Of a stretch of 64,000 nt of DNA, positions 1-8,658 are shown in pieces (the first letter of the stretch is position 1; each line of letters opens with the position of its first letter). The position numbers and the translations under genes are program-made. Under the pieces are notes generated by a model, which ran no database searches, had not been told where the DNA came from, and saw only the letters and a program-made list of their open reading frames with translations. The DNA is from Clostridium sp. AN503 (GTDB lineage Bacteria > Bacillota > Clostridia > Lachnospirales > Lachnospiraceae): positions 1,364,001 through 1,428,000 of the forward strand of contig NZ_JBFDTP010000002.1 in the NCBI RefSeq assembly GCF_040719375.1. Direction: 5' to 3'.

Positions 1-750
1 GACTATGTGTTAAACGGTGAGAAGACCCTGATCTCCCACACCGACTGCTGCGAATTTGCATATGTGATCGCAGTGACCAACCCGGATTCCGATAAGGCCG
101 ACCGCCTGTCCGCATTCTTCGTACCGATGGATGCACCGGGATTTGAAGTGATCAACATGCCGCACATGATGGGCTGCCGCGGCGCAGGACATGGCGACTT
201 AAAATTCACCAACTGCCGCATTAACAAGAAATACCTGCTGGGACAGGAAGGCCAGGGCCTTGAGATCGCGCTGCATTCCTTATCCGTATCCCGCGCACAC
301 ATTGCAGCCAGCAACTTGGGGATGGCTCAGAGAATGCTTGAGATGTCCTTAAAATACGCAGCAGACCGCGTGACCTTCGGAAAACCGATCATCACCCGTC
401 AGGCCATCAAGATGAAACTGGCCAATATGCAGATGAATATCCACGGGCTGCGCTGCATGGTATATGACTTTGCCAAAGACTACGAGGTAGATCCGGAGGG
501 CAAGTACATAGAGGAGAAGGCTGCTATGTGCAAGCTGTTCAGTATTGACACCGTGCGCCTTGTCAGTGACGAGATGCTGGAGATCTTCGGCGGAGTAGGT
601 TACTTTGAGGATAACCCATACGGACCGGTAGAGCGCATGTACCGTGACTGCCGCGCAATGTGGCTGGAGGAAGGCGCGCCGACCGTCCAGAGGATCACCA
701 TTGCAAGAAACGCGGTGAAATTTGGCGGACAGGTAGAGTACGAGGTATAA
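1..750 (+). CDS. acyl-CoA dehydrogenase, 5'-truncated by window edge
   Basis: This is the C-terminal 249 residues of an acyl-CoA dehydrogenase; the reading frame is open from base 1, so the start lies outside the window. Such enzymes are FAD flavoproteins that interconvert acyl-CoA and 2-enoyl-CoA and pass electrons to EtfAB. The visible part shows the middle beta domain (NGEKT, then FTNCRI) and the C-terminal helical domain with the EIFGGVGY motif. EEGAPTVQR replaces the usual YEGTNEIQR and keeps a Glu in the catalytic-base region. The protein differs clearly from the second dehydrogenase downstream (FEGTNQIQR), so the two probably handle different CoA esters or different steps. It heads the visible CoA-transferase/Etf/CoA-ligase cluster, which resembles CaiA in carnitine systems. 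The family is certain; the substrate is not known. Confidence 0.9.
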   Translation, partial: DYVLNGEKTLISHTDCCEFAYVIAVTNPDSDKADRLSAFFVPMDAPGFEVINMPHMMGCRGAGHGDLKFTNCRINKKYLLGQEGQGLEIALHSLSVSRAHIAASNLGMAQRMLEMSLKYAADRVTFGKPIITRQAIKMKLANMQMNIHGLRCMVYDFAKDYEVDPEGKYIEEKAAMCKLFSIDTVRLVSDEMLEIFGGVGYFEDNPYGPVERMYRDCRAMWLEEGAPTVQRITIARNAVKFGGQVEYEV

Positions 751-780
751 GACCAGCCGGCATCCCCCACCCGGTTAAGA

Positions 781-814
781 CAGGCCGCCAGGTTCGATGG
801 GACCTGGCGGCCTG
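781..814 (+). terminator. 13-bp GC-rich hairpin between dehydrogenase and CoA-transferase genes
   Basis: CAGGCCGCCAGGT (781-793) pairs perfectly with ACCTGGCGGCCTG (802-814) around an 8-base loop. No T-run follows, so it is either a weak or partial terminator or an mRNA-stabilising structure that sets the ratio of the first dehydrogenase to the genes downstream. Confidence 0.5.
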
Positions 815-895
815 ATTCCGGTATCAGAGGCAGCTTCTGCGAAAAGCGCAGTTCCATGTGAGAAATAAAGTGAACGTAATTGATTGGAGGAACAT

Positions 896-2128
896 ATGAA
901 ACCATTGCAGGGAGTCCGCGTGGTGGACTTGACAACCTATCTGGCAGCCCCGACCACAGCCCGCGTGCTGGCCGAGTGGGGCGCCGACTGCATCAAGATT
1001 GAATCCGACAAGGGAGACCCGGCGAGGACCCAGGGAGCGGTGTTCAACATGCCCTATGAGGATGATGAGAACCTGGCCTTCGACGTGGCAAACATGAACA
1101 AGAAGTTCATCACCCTGAACTTAAAAACGGAAAAAGGAAAAGAGATCGCCTATAAAATGTTAGCTGAGGCGGACGTATTTGTAACCAATACAAGGACCAA
1201 ATCCTTAGTGAAGCTGGGGCTGGATTACGATACCTTAAAGGAGAAGTTTCCGAAGCTGGTCTTTGCCCAGGTGCTGGGCTACGGGGAGTTCGGGCCGGAG
1301 AAGGATACCGCCGGTTTTGACGTGACCTGCTACATGGCAAGGGGCGGCGTGTTCGGCACCACCGTGAACCGGGGCGACGCGCCCATGATCCCCACCAACG
1401 GCTTCGGCGATTTCCAGGTTTCCTTAAGCCTGGCCTCCGGCATCTGTGCGGCGCTGTACGCCAGGGAAAAGACAGGGGTGGGCGACAAGATCACCGTTTC
1501 CCTGCACCACGCGGCGGTATATGCCTTAAGCACCGGCGTCATTTCCGCCCAGTACGGGAACCAGTACCCCAAGAGCAGGAAGGAGGTCCCCAACCCGTTC
1601 AACAATGTGTTCCGCACAAAGGACGGCAAGTGGGTGGTCATCTGCTGCCCGGAATACGACCGGGATTATGAGAAGATCATGACCCTGATCGGAAGGGGGG
1701 ATCTGGTGGGCAACCCGCGCTACATCCACTGCGCTGAGGTCAACAATAACGGCCTGAACCATGAAGTGACCGATATCCTGGATGAGGCGATCGGAACCTT
1801 CACCAGGGACGAACTGCTAAAGCTGTTTAAAGAAAACGACCTGGCCTGTGAGGCGGCCTATGAGCCTGTGGATATGTACACGGATGAACAGGTCTGGGCC
1901 AACCATATCATTGCAAAGATCCCGTATCCGTCGGGCGAGCGCTTCATGCCCACCAATCCGGTGAACTTTAAGTCTCTGGGAGTTCCGGAGTACCATATCG
2001 GCGGTTCCCAGGGAACCCATACCGTGGAGATCATGGAGCATTTGGGCTACAGTGAGGCGGAGATCGCGGACGCGCTTGCAAGCGGGGCGGCGACCGGGGA
2101 AACGAAGCTTAGGAAACTAGAAAAATAA
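896..2128 (+). CDS. CaiB/BaiF (type III) CoA-transferase
   Basis: A 410-residue family III CoA-transferase that would move CoA between two carboxylic acids, activating the pathway substrate at the expense of the product CoA ester. The N-terminus (LQGVRVVDLTTYLAAPTTARVLAEWGAD is the region at residues 4-31) has the typical Rossmann start. The GFD motif near residue 142 contains the Asp that forms the acyl-anhydride intermediate in this family. GGAGG at 886-890 stands five bases before the ATG at 896, so I prefer this start to the in-frame TTG at 884. It lies between two acyl-CoA dehydrogenases and upstream of etfBA, as CaiB does in carnitine operons. The family is certain; the acyl substrate cannot be read from the sequence. 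Confidence 0.88.
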   Translation: MKPLQGVRVVDLTTYLAAPTTARVLAEWGADCIKIESDKGDPARTQGAVFNMPYEDDENLAFDVANMNKKFITLNLKTEKGKEIAYKMLAEADVFVTNTRTKSLVKLGLDYDTLKEKFPKLVFAQVLGYGEFGPEKDTAGFDVTCYMARGGVFGTTVNRGDAPMIPTNGFGDFQVSLSLASGICAALYAREKTGVGDKITVSLHHAAVYALSTGVISAQYGNQYPKSRKEVPNPFNNVFRTKDGKWVVICCPEYDRDYEKIMTLIGRGDLVGNPRYIHCAEVNNNGLNHEVTDILDEAIGTFTRDELLKLFKENDLACEAAYEPVDMYTDEQVWANHIIAKIPYPSGERFMPTNPVNFKSLGVPEYHIGGSQGTHTVEIMEHLGYSEAEIADALASGAATGETKLRKLEK

Positions 2129-2144
2129 GGGAAGGTGAATCAGA

Positions 2145-3287
2145 ATGGCATTATTATATACCGAGGAACAAAAAGAACTGCTTGCCCTGGTACGTGAGAT
2201 GGCGGAGAACGAGATCAAGCCTTTTGTCCAGGAAGCGGATGAAAAAGGCGAGTGCCCGCGGGAACTGTTCGACTGGGGCTTTAAGATGGGGCTGCATATG
2301 CTGGAGATCCCGGAGCAGTACGGCGGAACGGGCTTAAGCTATGAGACCACGGCCATGATCTTTGAGGAGCTGGCAAAGGTAGATGCGGGATATGCGATCA
2401 CCTTTGTGACCACCTTCGTTGCCCTGCGGAACGTGATCCTGGCGGGGACGCCGGAGCAGGCGCAGTATTTTGCCGACGTGGTGAAAAAGGGAAGCTTCGC
2501 AGGCTTTGCGCTGACAGAGCCGAATGCCGGTTCCGACCCGGCCGGTATCCGCGGAACCGCGGTTTTGGACGGCGACGAGTATGTGCTCAACGCGACCAAG
2601 ACCTTTATCACCAACGGCGAGCTGGCGGATATCTATGTGGGATTTTTCAAGACCACCCCGGAGGCAGGCCACAGAGGGATCTCCGCATTTATCATTGACC
2701 GGAACACGCCGGGCGTATCCGTGGGAGCCCATGAAAACAAGATGGGCCTGCGCCTGTCCAACACCACGGACCTGATCTTTGAAAATGTCCGCGTGCCGAA
2801 GGACCGGATGCTGGGACCGGAAGGCTCAGGCTTTAAGCTGGCACTCAACGCCCTCAACTTATCCCGGGCGTTTGTGGCAACCCTGGCGGTGGGCATCATG
2901 CAGAGAGCGCTGGACGAATCTGTGAAGTATGCGAAGGAGAGAAAGCAGTTCAACACCCCGATCATCAAATTCCAGATGGTGCAGGCGATGTTAGCGGATA
3001 TGGCGATCAAGGTGGAGGCTTCCCGCTGCCTGGTGAACAACACCATGAAGCTGATGGATGCCGGGAGCCTGGTACAGAAGGAAGGCTCCATCACCAAGAC
3101 CTTCGTCACAGACTGCGCCCAGGAAGTAACCTCCAACGCCGTACAGGTTTTCGGCGGATATGGCTACAGCAAGGAATATCCGGTGGAGAAGCTGATGCGG
3201 GATGTAAAAGTGTTCCAGATCTTCGAGGGCACCAACCAGATCCAGCGCATGACCATTGCCAATGTGCTGGATAAGGAATATAAGTAA
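2145..3287 (+). CDS. short-chain-type acyl-CoA dehydrogenase
   Basis: A full-length 380-residue acyl-CoA dehydrogenase of the butyryl/short-chain type. It has the N-terminal helical domain, the FAD/substrate motif FALTEPNAGSD (about residues 125-135), NATKTFITNG, and the C-terminal QVFGGYGYSKEYPVEKLMRD and FEGTNQIQR blocks. The Glu at about residue 361 is the expected catalytic base. It lies 17 bases after the CoA-transferase gene and 12 bases before etfB, so it is almost certainly co-transcribed and uses the neighbouring EtfAB as redox partner. In anaerobes such enzymes often run as enoyl-CoA reductases, in some cases with electron bifurcation. Whether this one bifurcates cannot be told from its own sequence. 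Confidence 0.92.
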   Translation: MALLYTEEQKELLALVREMAENEIKPFVQEADEKGECPRELFDWGFKMGLHMLEIPEQYGGTGLSYETTAMIFEELAKVDAGYAITFVTTFVALRNVILAGTPEQAQYFADVVKKGSFAGFALTEPNAGSDPAGIRGTAVLDGDEYVLNATKTFITNGELADIYVGFFKTTPEAGHRGISAFIIDRNTPGVSVGAHENKMGLRLSNTTDLIFENVRVPKDRMLGPEGSGFKLALNALNLSRAFVATLAVGIMQRALDESVKYAKERKQFNTPIIKFQMVQAMLADMAIKVEASRCLVNNTMKLMDAGSLVQKEGSITKTFVTDCAQEVTSNAVQVFGGYGYSKEYPVEKLMRDVKVFQIFEGTNQIQRMTIANVLDKEYK

Positions 3288-3299
3288 GGAGGAGAAACC

Positions 3300-4088
3300 A
3301 TGAAGATAGTTGTATGTGTAAAACAGGTTCCGGATACCACTGAGATCAAGATCGATCCGGTGAAAAATACCCTGATCCGTACCGGAGTCCCCAGCATCTT
3401 AAATCCCTTTGACCGGAATGCAGTGGAGACGGCCCTTCAGTTAAAAGACAATTACGGCGGGACTGTGACTGTGATCTCCATGGGGCCGCCCCAGGCGAAA
3501 GCGGTGTTAAGAGAAGCTCTTGCCATGGGCGCGGACGACGCGTACCTGATCACGGACCGGGCGTTCGGCGGCTCTGATACCTACGCCACCAGCTATATCT
3601 TGTCCAGCGCGATCCGCCACTTGGGCGGCTTTGATGTGGTGCTGGGCGGCAAGCAGGCCATTGACGGGGATACGGGACAGACGGCTCCCAGTATCGCAGA
3701 GCATCTGGGACTGACCCGTTTAACCTATATCCTGGATATGGAAGTAAAAGGAGACAGCGTGATCGCAAGGCGGCAGGTGGAGGAAGGCGTCGAGGTCATC
3801 GAGGCAAAGATGCCGGTGCTGTGCACGGCCACCAAGGAGAGCAACAAGCCGCGCTACGCGACCATCCGCGGAAAACTGGATTCCCTGAAAGCGGAGATCA
3901 AGGAACTGACCCTTGCAGACATGGCAGATATCATCGATACCACCAAGATCGGATTAAAAGGCTCCCCCACCAAGGTGAAGGCAACCTTTACGCCGCAGCG
4001 CACCGCAAACGGAGTGAACATTGAGGGCGATGCAAAGACGATGGCGGTGACGCTTCTTGATAAGCTGACCGAATCGAAAATCCTGTAG
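3300..4088 (+). CDS. etfB: electron transfer flavoprotein subunit beta
   Basis: A 262-residue EtfB. The N-terminus MKIVVCVKQVPDT is the family hallmark, followed by NPFDRNAVE and GKQAIDGDTGQTAPSIAEHLG. EtfB with EtfA carries electrons between acyl-CoA dehydrogenases and other donors or acceptors. The start is set by AAGGAGG just upstream. Its place directly after an acyl-CoA dehydrogenase and before etfA shows a dedicated electron-transfer pair for this pathway rather than a general one. Clostridial Etf pairs include bifurcating types; assignment to that group needs alignment of the NADH-binding region. Confidence 0.95.
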   Translation: MKIVVCVKQVPDTTEIKIDPVKNTLIRTGVPSILNPFDRNAVETALQLKDNYGGTVTVISMGPPQAKAVLREALAMGADDAYLITDRAFGGSDTYATSYILSSAIRHLGGFDVVLGGKQAIDGDTGQTAPSIAEHLGLTRLTYILDMEVKGDSVIARRQVEEGVEVIEAKMPVLCTATKESNKPRYATIRGKLDSLKAEIKELTLADMADIIDTTKIGLKGSPTKVKATFTPQRTANGVNIEGDAKTMAVTLLDKLTESKIL

Positions 4089-4105
4089 GAAAGGGGTAGA
4101 AGGAC

Positions 4106-5110
4106 ATGAGCTTTGAACAGTATAAAGACGTATGGGTATTTGTCGAGTGCTTCGGCGGCGTGCCGAAAAGTGTGGGCCTGGAGCTTTTGGGACAGGGACG
4201 CAGGCTGGCGGACGGCTTGAAGCAGAAGCTCTGCGGCGTAGTCATCGGCAAGGATGTGGACGCGGCGGTAGCGGCGGCGCAGGAGGCCGGCGCAGATAAG
4301 ATCTATGTGGTGCAGGGGGAGGAATATGAGCATTATTCCGCGGACGGATACGGCCATGTATTCCTGGAGCTGTGCAAAAAATACAACCCCAACACGATCC
4401 TGGTAGGCGCCACCGTAAACGGACGCGATTTGGGCTCCAAGATCGCGGTGAGCCTTAGGACCGGCCTGACTGCCGACTGTACGGCCTTAAGCGTGGATGA
4501 GGAGACTGGCAACGTGGTCTGGGAGCGTCCTGCTTTCGGCGGCAATCTTTACGCCCAGATCCTGTGTGGGGAGACCCGCCCGCAGATGGGCACGGTGCGG
4601 CCCGGCGCATTTAAGAAACCGGCTCCCAATCCGGAGAACCGGTCGGAGATCATCCGTGAGGACATCCATACCGACAACATCCGCACCCAGGTGATCGAGT
4701 TCATCAAGGCCTGTGAGGACGGCGGTATCCCGCTTGCAGATGCGGACGTGGTGGTTTCCGGCGGGCGCGGCATGAAGAATGCAGAGAATTTTACCATCCT
4801 GCAGCAGCTTGCCGATCTGCTTGGCGGTACTGTGGGCTGTTCCAGAGCGGCTGTGGATTCCGGCTGGATGCCGCAGACGAAGCAGGTCGGGCAGACCGGC
4901 TCCACCGTATCCCCGAAGCTCTACATCGCCTGCGGGATCTCCGGGGCTGTGCAGCACGTGGCGGGCATGAGCGAGTCCGGAACTATTGTGGCGATCAACA
5001 AGGATGCGTCCGCGCCGATCTTTGAGGTGGCAGACTATTGTCTGGTGGGCGATCTGTTTGAGGTGGTGCCTGCACTGATCAAGGAACTGGAAGCCCGCAG
5101 ACAGGCGTAA
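4106..5110 (+). CDS. etfA: electron transfer flavoprotein subunit alpha
   Basis: A 334-residue EtfA with the C-terminal FAD domain: VVSGGRGMKNAENF (about 214-227), VGQTGSTVSPKLYIACGISG (about 265-284) and INKDASAPIFEVADY (about 296-310). It has no N-terminal ferredoxin extension. It pairs with the upstream EtfB and takes or gives electrons to the acyl-CoA dehydrogenases of the cluster. The gene follows etfB by 17 bases and precedes the acyl-CoA synthetase by four, consistent with one transcript. Its order in the cluster (transferase, dehydrogenase, etfB, etfA, ligase) matches a self-contained CoA redox module. Confidence 0.95.
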   Translation: MSFEQYKDVWVFVECFGGVPKSVGLELLGQGRRLADGLKQKLCGVVIGKDVDAAVAAAQEAGADKIYVVQGEEYEHYSADGYGHVFLELCKKYNPNTILVGATVNGRDLGSKIAVSLRTGLTADCTALSVDEETGNVVWERPAFGGNLYAQILCGETRPQMGTVRPGAFKKPAPNPENRSEIIREDIHTDNIRTQVIEFIKACEDGGIPLADADVVVSGGRGMKNAENFTILQQLADLLGGTVGCSRAAVDSGWMPQTKQVGQTGSTVSPKLYIACGISGAVQHVAGMSESGTIVAINKDASAPIFEVADYCLVGDLFEVVPALIKELEARRQA

Positions 5111-5114
5111 GCAT

Positions 5115-6743
5115 ATGGACGGTATTAAAGTCAACGAGAGGCTGAAAGAGCAGTACATAGAAAAAGGCTATTGGACCCATGAGACGCTGTTAGACCGGTT
5201 TTACCGGACCGTGGAGCGCTTCGGGGACCGGGAATATGTGGTGGACGACCGTGGGAACCGTTATACATACCGGCAGATGGACGAGGCATCATCCGTCCTG
5301 GCGTCATACTTAAAAGAGGCGGGAGTGAAGCCGCATGATGTGGTTTCCTTCCAGATCCCCGTCTGGAGCGAGTTTGTGCTGATCGCTGTGGCCTGCATGA
5401 AGGCCGGGGCGGTGATGCACCCCATCGGGCTCAGCCACGAGGAGGCGGACCTGGTCTACGGGATGAATAAGACAGGCTCAAAGCTGTATTTCGGCGTCAC
5501 CTTTTTTAAGAACAAGGATTATGAAACAAGGATCCTCTCTGTGAAAGACCAGATCCCGACCCTGGAACAGGTGGTCCTCCTGGACGGCACAAGACCGGCA
5601 AAAAGCGGCTGCATTACCCTGGCTCAGATCATGGAGACCAGGAAGCCGCTGCCCAGGGAACAGTCCGGCGGCATGGACGGGTTTGATGTGGCGCTGGTGC
5701 TCTGCACCTCAGGGACGACCGGAGGCAATAAGGGCGTGATGCTGACCCACAACAACATTATCTTCAGCGAGGATATGTTCAACCGGGAGCTGGGGCTTGA
5801 CGAGAATGACATCATGTTCATGCCGGCGCCCCTCCACCATGCCACCGGCTTCCATCATGGGGTCATTGCCCCGATGCTTATGGGAGCGAAGCTGGTGCTG
5901 GAGGAGAAGTTCACCTGCCAGGGAGCCATCGATCTGATGAACCGGGAGAGATGCACCTATTCCATGGGGGCAACGCCGTTTATCTATGATATCCTGCGCC
6001 ATATGGAAGAGCAGGGAGGCAGCCTGCCGCACTTAAAGTTCTACCTGTGCGGCGGCGCTCCGGTCCCGGGTTATATGGTGAGAAAGGCGGACGCCTACGG
6101 AATCCGCCTCTGCGAGGTCTATGGCTCCACGGAAAGCGTCCCCCACGTTTTTGTGAGGCCGGATGAGGCCCTTGATTTAGACGGGCGGACCTCCGGCAGG
6201 GCCATGACCGGCGTGGAGGTCCGGGTGGTGGACGAAAGCGGCCAGGATGTGCCGCCCGGAGTGACGGGCGAGGAGATTTCCCGCGGGCCGAATGTGTTTG
6301 TGGGATATTTAAAGGATCAGGAGGCCACGGACCGGGCGCTTACGGACGACGGCTGGTTCTACAGCGGCGATCTGTGCGTCAGCGACGGGAAGGGCAACAT
6401 CCATATCGTCGGACGGAAAAAGGATATGATCGTCCGCGGCGGTGAGAACTTGAATTCCAACGAGATCGACAACGACATCGAAGGCTGTCCCGGCGTGCGG
6501 GATCATGCGATCGTAGGGATGCCCGACGAGCGGATGGGAGAGCGCATCTGCGCTTTCGTGGTGACAGAGCCGGGGGTTACGGTGACATTGGAGGATATGA
6601 CCCGGTATATGATCGAAAAGCATGTGCAGAAACGCTACTGGCCGGAGCGGGTGGAGATGACGGACAAGATCCCCCGGACCGCCAGCGGCAAGGTGAAAAA
6701 ATATCTGCTTTTAGAAGAATTAAAGCGCAGGGGGTGTGAGTGA
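5115..6743 (+). CDS. acyl-CoA synthetase, AMP-forming
   Basis: A 542-residue class I adenylate-forming enzyme that would activate a carboxylic acid with ATP and CoA. Visible motifs are the P-loop-like CTSGTTGGNKGVMLTH (about 196-211), YGSTES (about 336-341), WFYSGDL, the hinge GRKKDMIVRGGENL and the C-terminal PRTASGKVKKY with the catalytic Lys. It starts four bases after etfA, and its stop overlaps the next start by one base (TGATG), so translation is probably coupled. With the CoA-transferase it gives the pathway two ways to make the CoA ester: ATP-driven priming and then CoA recycling, as in CaiC/CaiB. The acid is unknown; aromatic, carnitine-like or medium-chain acids are all possible. 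Confidence 0.9.
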   Translation: MDGIKVNERLKEQYIEKGYWTHETLLDRFYRTVERFGDREYVVDDRGNRYTYRQMDEASSVLASYLKEAGVKPHDVVSFQIPVWSEFVLIAVACMKAGAVMHPIGLSHEEADLVYGMNKTGSKLYFGVTFFKNKDYETRILSVKDQIPTLEQVVLLDGTRPAKSGCITLAQIMETRKPLPREQSGGMDGFDVALVLCTSGTTGGNKGVMLTHNNIIFSEDMFNRELGLDENDIMFMPAPLHHATGFHHGVIAPMLMGAKLVLEEKFTCQGAIDLMNRERCTYSMGATPFIYDILRHMEEQGGSLPHLKFYLCGGAPVPGYMVRKADAYGIRLCEVYGSTESVPHVFVRPDEALDLDGRTSGRAMTGVEVRVVDESGQDVPPGVTGEEISRGPNVFVGYLKDQEATDRALTDDGWFYSGDLCVSDGKGNIHIVGRKKDMIVRGGENLNSNEIDNDIEGCPGVRDHAIVGMPDERMGERICAFVVTEPGVTVTLEDMTRYMIEKHVQKRYWPERVEMTDKIPRTASGKVKKYLLLEELKRRGCE

Positions 6744-7282
6744 TGGCAGTGCAGGAATATGGGCCGCGGCGAAGCCGCGCCACCAGAAAGCCGTCCATCC
6801 AGTGCCCGGACGTGGTGTTTTACCGGTGTGACCGCTGCGGGATGATCCATGAGCGGATCGGGCGAGCAGAGACAAAGCCGGAGATCCGCTGCTGCGGACA
6901 GGTTATGGAGGAGCTTAAACCAGTTCCGGTTTCCGGGGCGGGAGAGGGGATTTCCATCACCTACCAGATCGTGGGAGGCTACAACGACAATGCCGTGCGG
7001 GTCTCCTGGAAACTGGATGCCCCGTATGAGCTGGAATGGCTGTATTTAAAAACTTACACCGGCGGATACATGAAGTACTTAATCCCGGGGAAGCGCCCGC
7101 CCATGGTATTTGCCCTGGCGGATGAGGACGCGTTTGCCTACTGCGACGAAAGCCCCTGCCTGGAGTGTGTATTCTGGTGTAAACGAGGGTTTGTGATTTA
7201 CGGTTATGTGAAAGAAAAAGGATTGATCGAGGTCCCGATTGACAAGGCGAATGCCTACTGGCAGTCCGGCGCGAAAAAATAA
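6743..7282 (+). CDS. desulfoferrodoxin-like protein without recognisable SOR active site
   Basis: A 179-residue protein. The N-terminal half has a desulforedoxin-type iron site, C29-x2-C32 and the adjacent pair C50-C51 in IRCCGQVMEELKP. The C-terminal half aligns by eye with the superoxide-reductase beta-sandwich: LEWLYLKTYTGG-x-MKYLIPGKRPPMVF matches the EWIE...K.LKPG..PEAVF block. However, the HP...HYIEW histidines and the YCNxHGLW ligand motif of superoxide reductases are missing; that end instead has CDESPCLECVFWC. I infer a divergent redox or scaffold protein rather than a working superoxide reductase. I start it at the ATG at 6743 (TGATG coupling), not the GTG at 6740. Its tight link to the CoA ligase suggests a role in the same pathway. 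Confidence 0.65.
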   Translation: MAVQEYGPRRSRATRKPSIQCPDVVFYRCDRCGMIHERIGRAETKPEIRCCGQVMEELKPVPVSGAGEGISITYQIVGGYNDNAVRVSWKLDAPYELEWLYLKTYTGGYMKYLIPGKRPPMVFALADEDAFAYCDESPCLECVFWCKRGFVIYGYVKEKGLIEVPIDKANAYWQSGAKK

Positions 7283-7284
7283 GA

Positions 7285-7321
7285 GTGTTATTTTTTACAT
7301 CGATATGTTAAAAAAATAACA
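7285..7321 (+). promoter_or_regulatory. AT-rich inverted repeat, candidate LysR operator
   Basis: TGTTATTTTTTACAT (7286-7300) and ATGTTAAAAAAATAACA (7305-7321) form an almost complete inverted repeat around CGAT, 18 bases before the YkvI-like gene. The right arm is itself a palindrome, GTTA-N6-TAAC, and occurs as an exact 17-base copy at 10908-10924 in front of the LysR gene. A T-N11-A-type LysR operator is the simplest reading. An RNA hairpin ending the upstream operon is the alternative. Confidence 0.55.
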
Positions 7322-7338
7322 GAATTAGGAGGCTTTAT

Positions 7339-8643
7339 ATGAGTAATGGGGAAAATGCCAAGACGATTGGCGCAGGGAAAATTGACTGGAGAACGGTGAT
7401 CATATTCGTGTCGATCGCGTTCAGCTCCCAGTGCGGAGGAGGGTTCGCGGCAGGCTCCACGCCCTGGTCCTACTTTTTTGCCAACACGGGCTTTTACGGG
7501 ATGCTGCCGGAGGTGACGCAGCCGTATTTCTGTCTGTTCATGCCCTTTGTGGTGGCGGCGATCAACTGTTTTATGATCTACTTCTTTATGAAATTCGCTA
7601 TGGATTTCAGGACCTTCGACTACGGCAATTTCCTGGCGAAATACGGAGAGCGTTTCCTGGGCGGGAAGCTGGCGAAGCCCATGCAGATCGTGTATGAGTT
7701 CAACTTCAACTGGCTGCTGATCGTGTGCATGGCGTTGGCATACTCCTCCTCCGGCTCCGCACTGGCAGAGCTGACCGGGATGCCGTACCTTTTAACCACC
7801 TTTATCGTTGGGATCATCATGTTCGTTCTGTGTATGAAGGGCAGCGACATGGTGCGGAAAAATGCAGTGTTCATGAGCGCGGTTATCTTTGTGGCGCTGA
7901 TCGTTGTAAACGTGCCGAACCTGTTTTACAATATCGCAAGCGGGCATCTGACCACGGAGATGGCAGTGATGTCTGATAAGATGAATGCCGGGATCGCGGC
8001 GGGAGCGGGCAGCTTCATTAAGTACCTTCTGATCGCATTTGCCTGGGCCTACATCTTCTCAGGACAGAACCTGGGCGGCTTCGGCGCTTACGTGAACCAC
8101 GCGCAGCTTTTTACCAACAAGCGCACCCTGCGCTGGGCCGTTGTTTTATCCGTTGTCTTAAACTGGGCCTTTTTGCAGATGACCGTCGTGAACCTGGCTG
8201 CAAACTATTCTGAGGTATATGCAGGCTGGGAGGCAGGCAAGGCGGTGTACACGATCCTGGTGGTGCAAAACGGCGTGGGAAGCGGCGTGATAAAAGGTAT
8301 CATGCTGACCCTGATCACCGTAGCCATCTTCTTTGCTACGATCTCCACGGCCATCAACTATGCCCAGGGCTTTAACGACCGTGTGCTGAACTGGTATCAG
8401 AAGAAAATAAACGAGGCTCCGGAGGTTTCCGCCCAGAAGAGAAACAAGCGCGGCGCGGTCCTGACCCTGGTCTATATCTGCCTGACCTGGGGCGTTTCCC
8501 AGGCGGGGCTGACTGCTCTGGTATCCAAGGGACTGACCCTGGTATCCTTTATCAACCTGTTTACGCTGATCATGCCGACGATCGTCAATGTGGTGATCGG
8601 ATGGCCGGATGCGGATTACTCCAGGCTGAAAAAGCTGAAATAG
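7339..8643 (+). CDS. YkvI-like multi-spanning membrane protein, probable transporter
   Basis: A 434-residue integral membrane protein with about ten to eleven hydrophobic helices. The first segment contains FSSQCGGGFAAGS, resembling the glycine-rich unwound first helix of LeuT-fold carriers and of the YkvI family, my best family guess. GGAGG at 7328-7332 supports the ATG at 7339. It follows the CoA-activation genes and directly precedes an MFS carrier, so it may import the acid or a precursor. Little is known of YkvI proteins and no substrate can be assigned. The AT-rich inverted repeat just upstream suggests it has its own regulated promoter. Confidence 0.55.
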   Translation: MSNGENAKTIGAGKIDWRTVIIFVSIAFSSQCGGGFAAGSTPWSYFFANTGFYGMLPEVTQPYFCLFMPFVVAAINCFMIYFFMKFAMDFRTFDYGNFLAKYGERFLGGKLAKPMQIVYEFNFNWLLIVCMALAYSSSGSALAELTGMPYLLTTFIVGIIMFVLCMKGSDMVRKNAVFMSAVIFVALIVVNVPNLFYNIASGHLTTEMAVMSDKMNAGIAAGAGSFIKYLLIAFAWAYIFSGQNLGGFGAYVNHAQLFTNKRTLRWAVVLSVVLNWAFLQMTVVNLAANYSEVYAGWEAGKAVYTILVVQNGVGSGVIKGIMLTLITVAIFFATISTAINYAQGFNDRVLNWYQKKINEAPEVSAQKRNKRGAVLTLVYICLTWGVSQAGLTALVSKGLTLVSFINLFTLIMPTIVNVVIGWPDADYSRLKKLK

Positions 8644-8658
8644 CGTGAGAGGGGCTTT

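Noticed and set aside
7285..7321. AT-rich inverted repeat as an ordinary terminator
   Set aside because: The stem is almost all A-T, no clean U-tract follows, and the exact arm recurs before the LysR gene, so a protein-binding site fits better.
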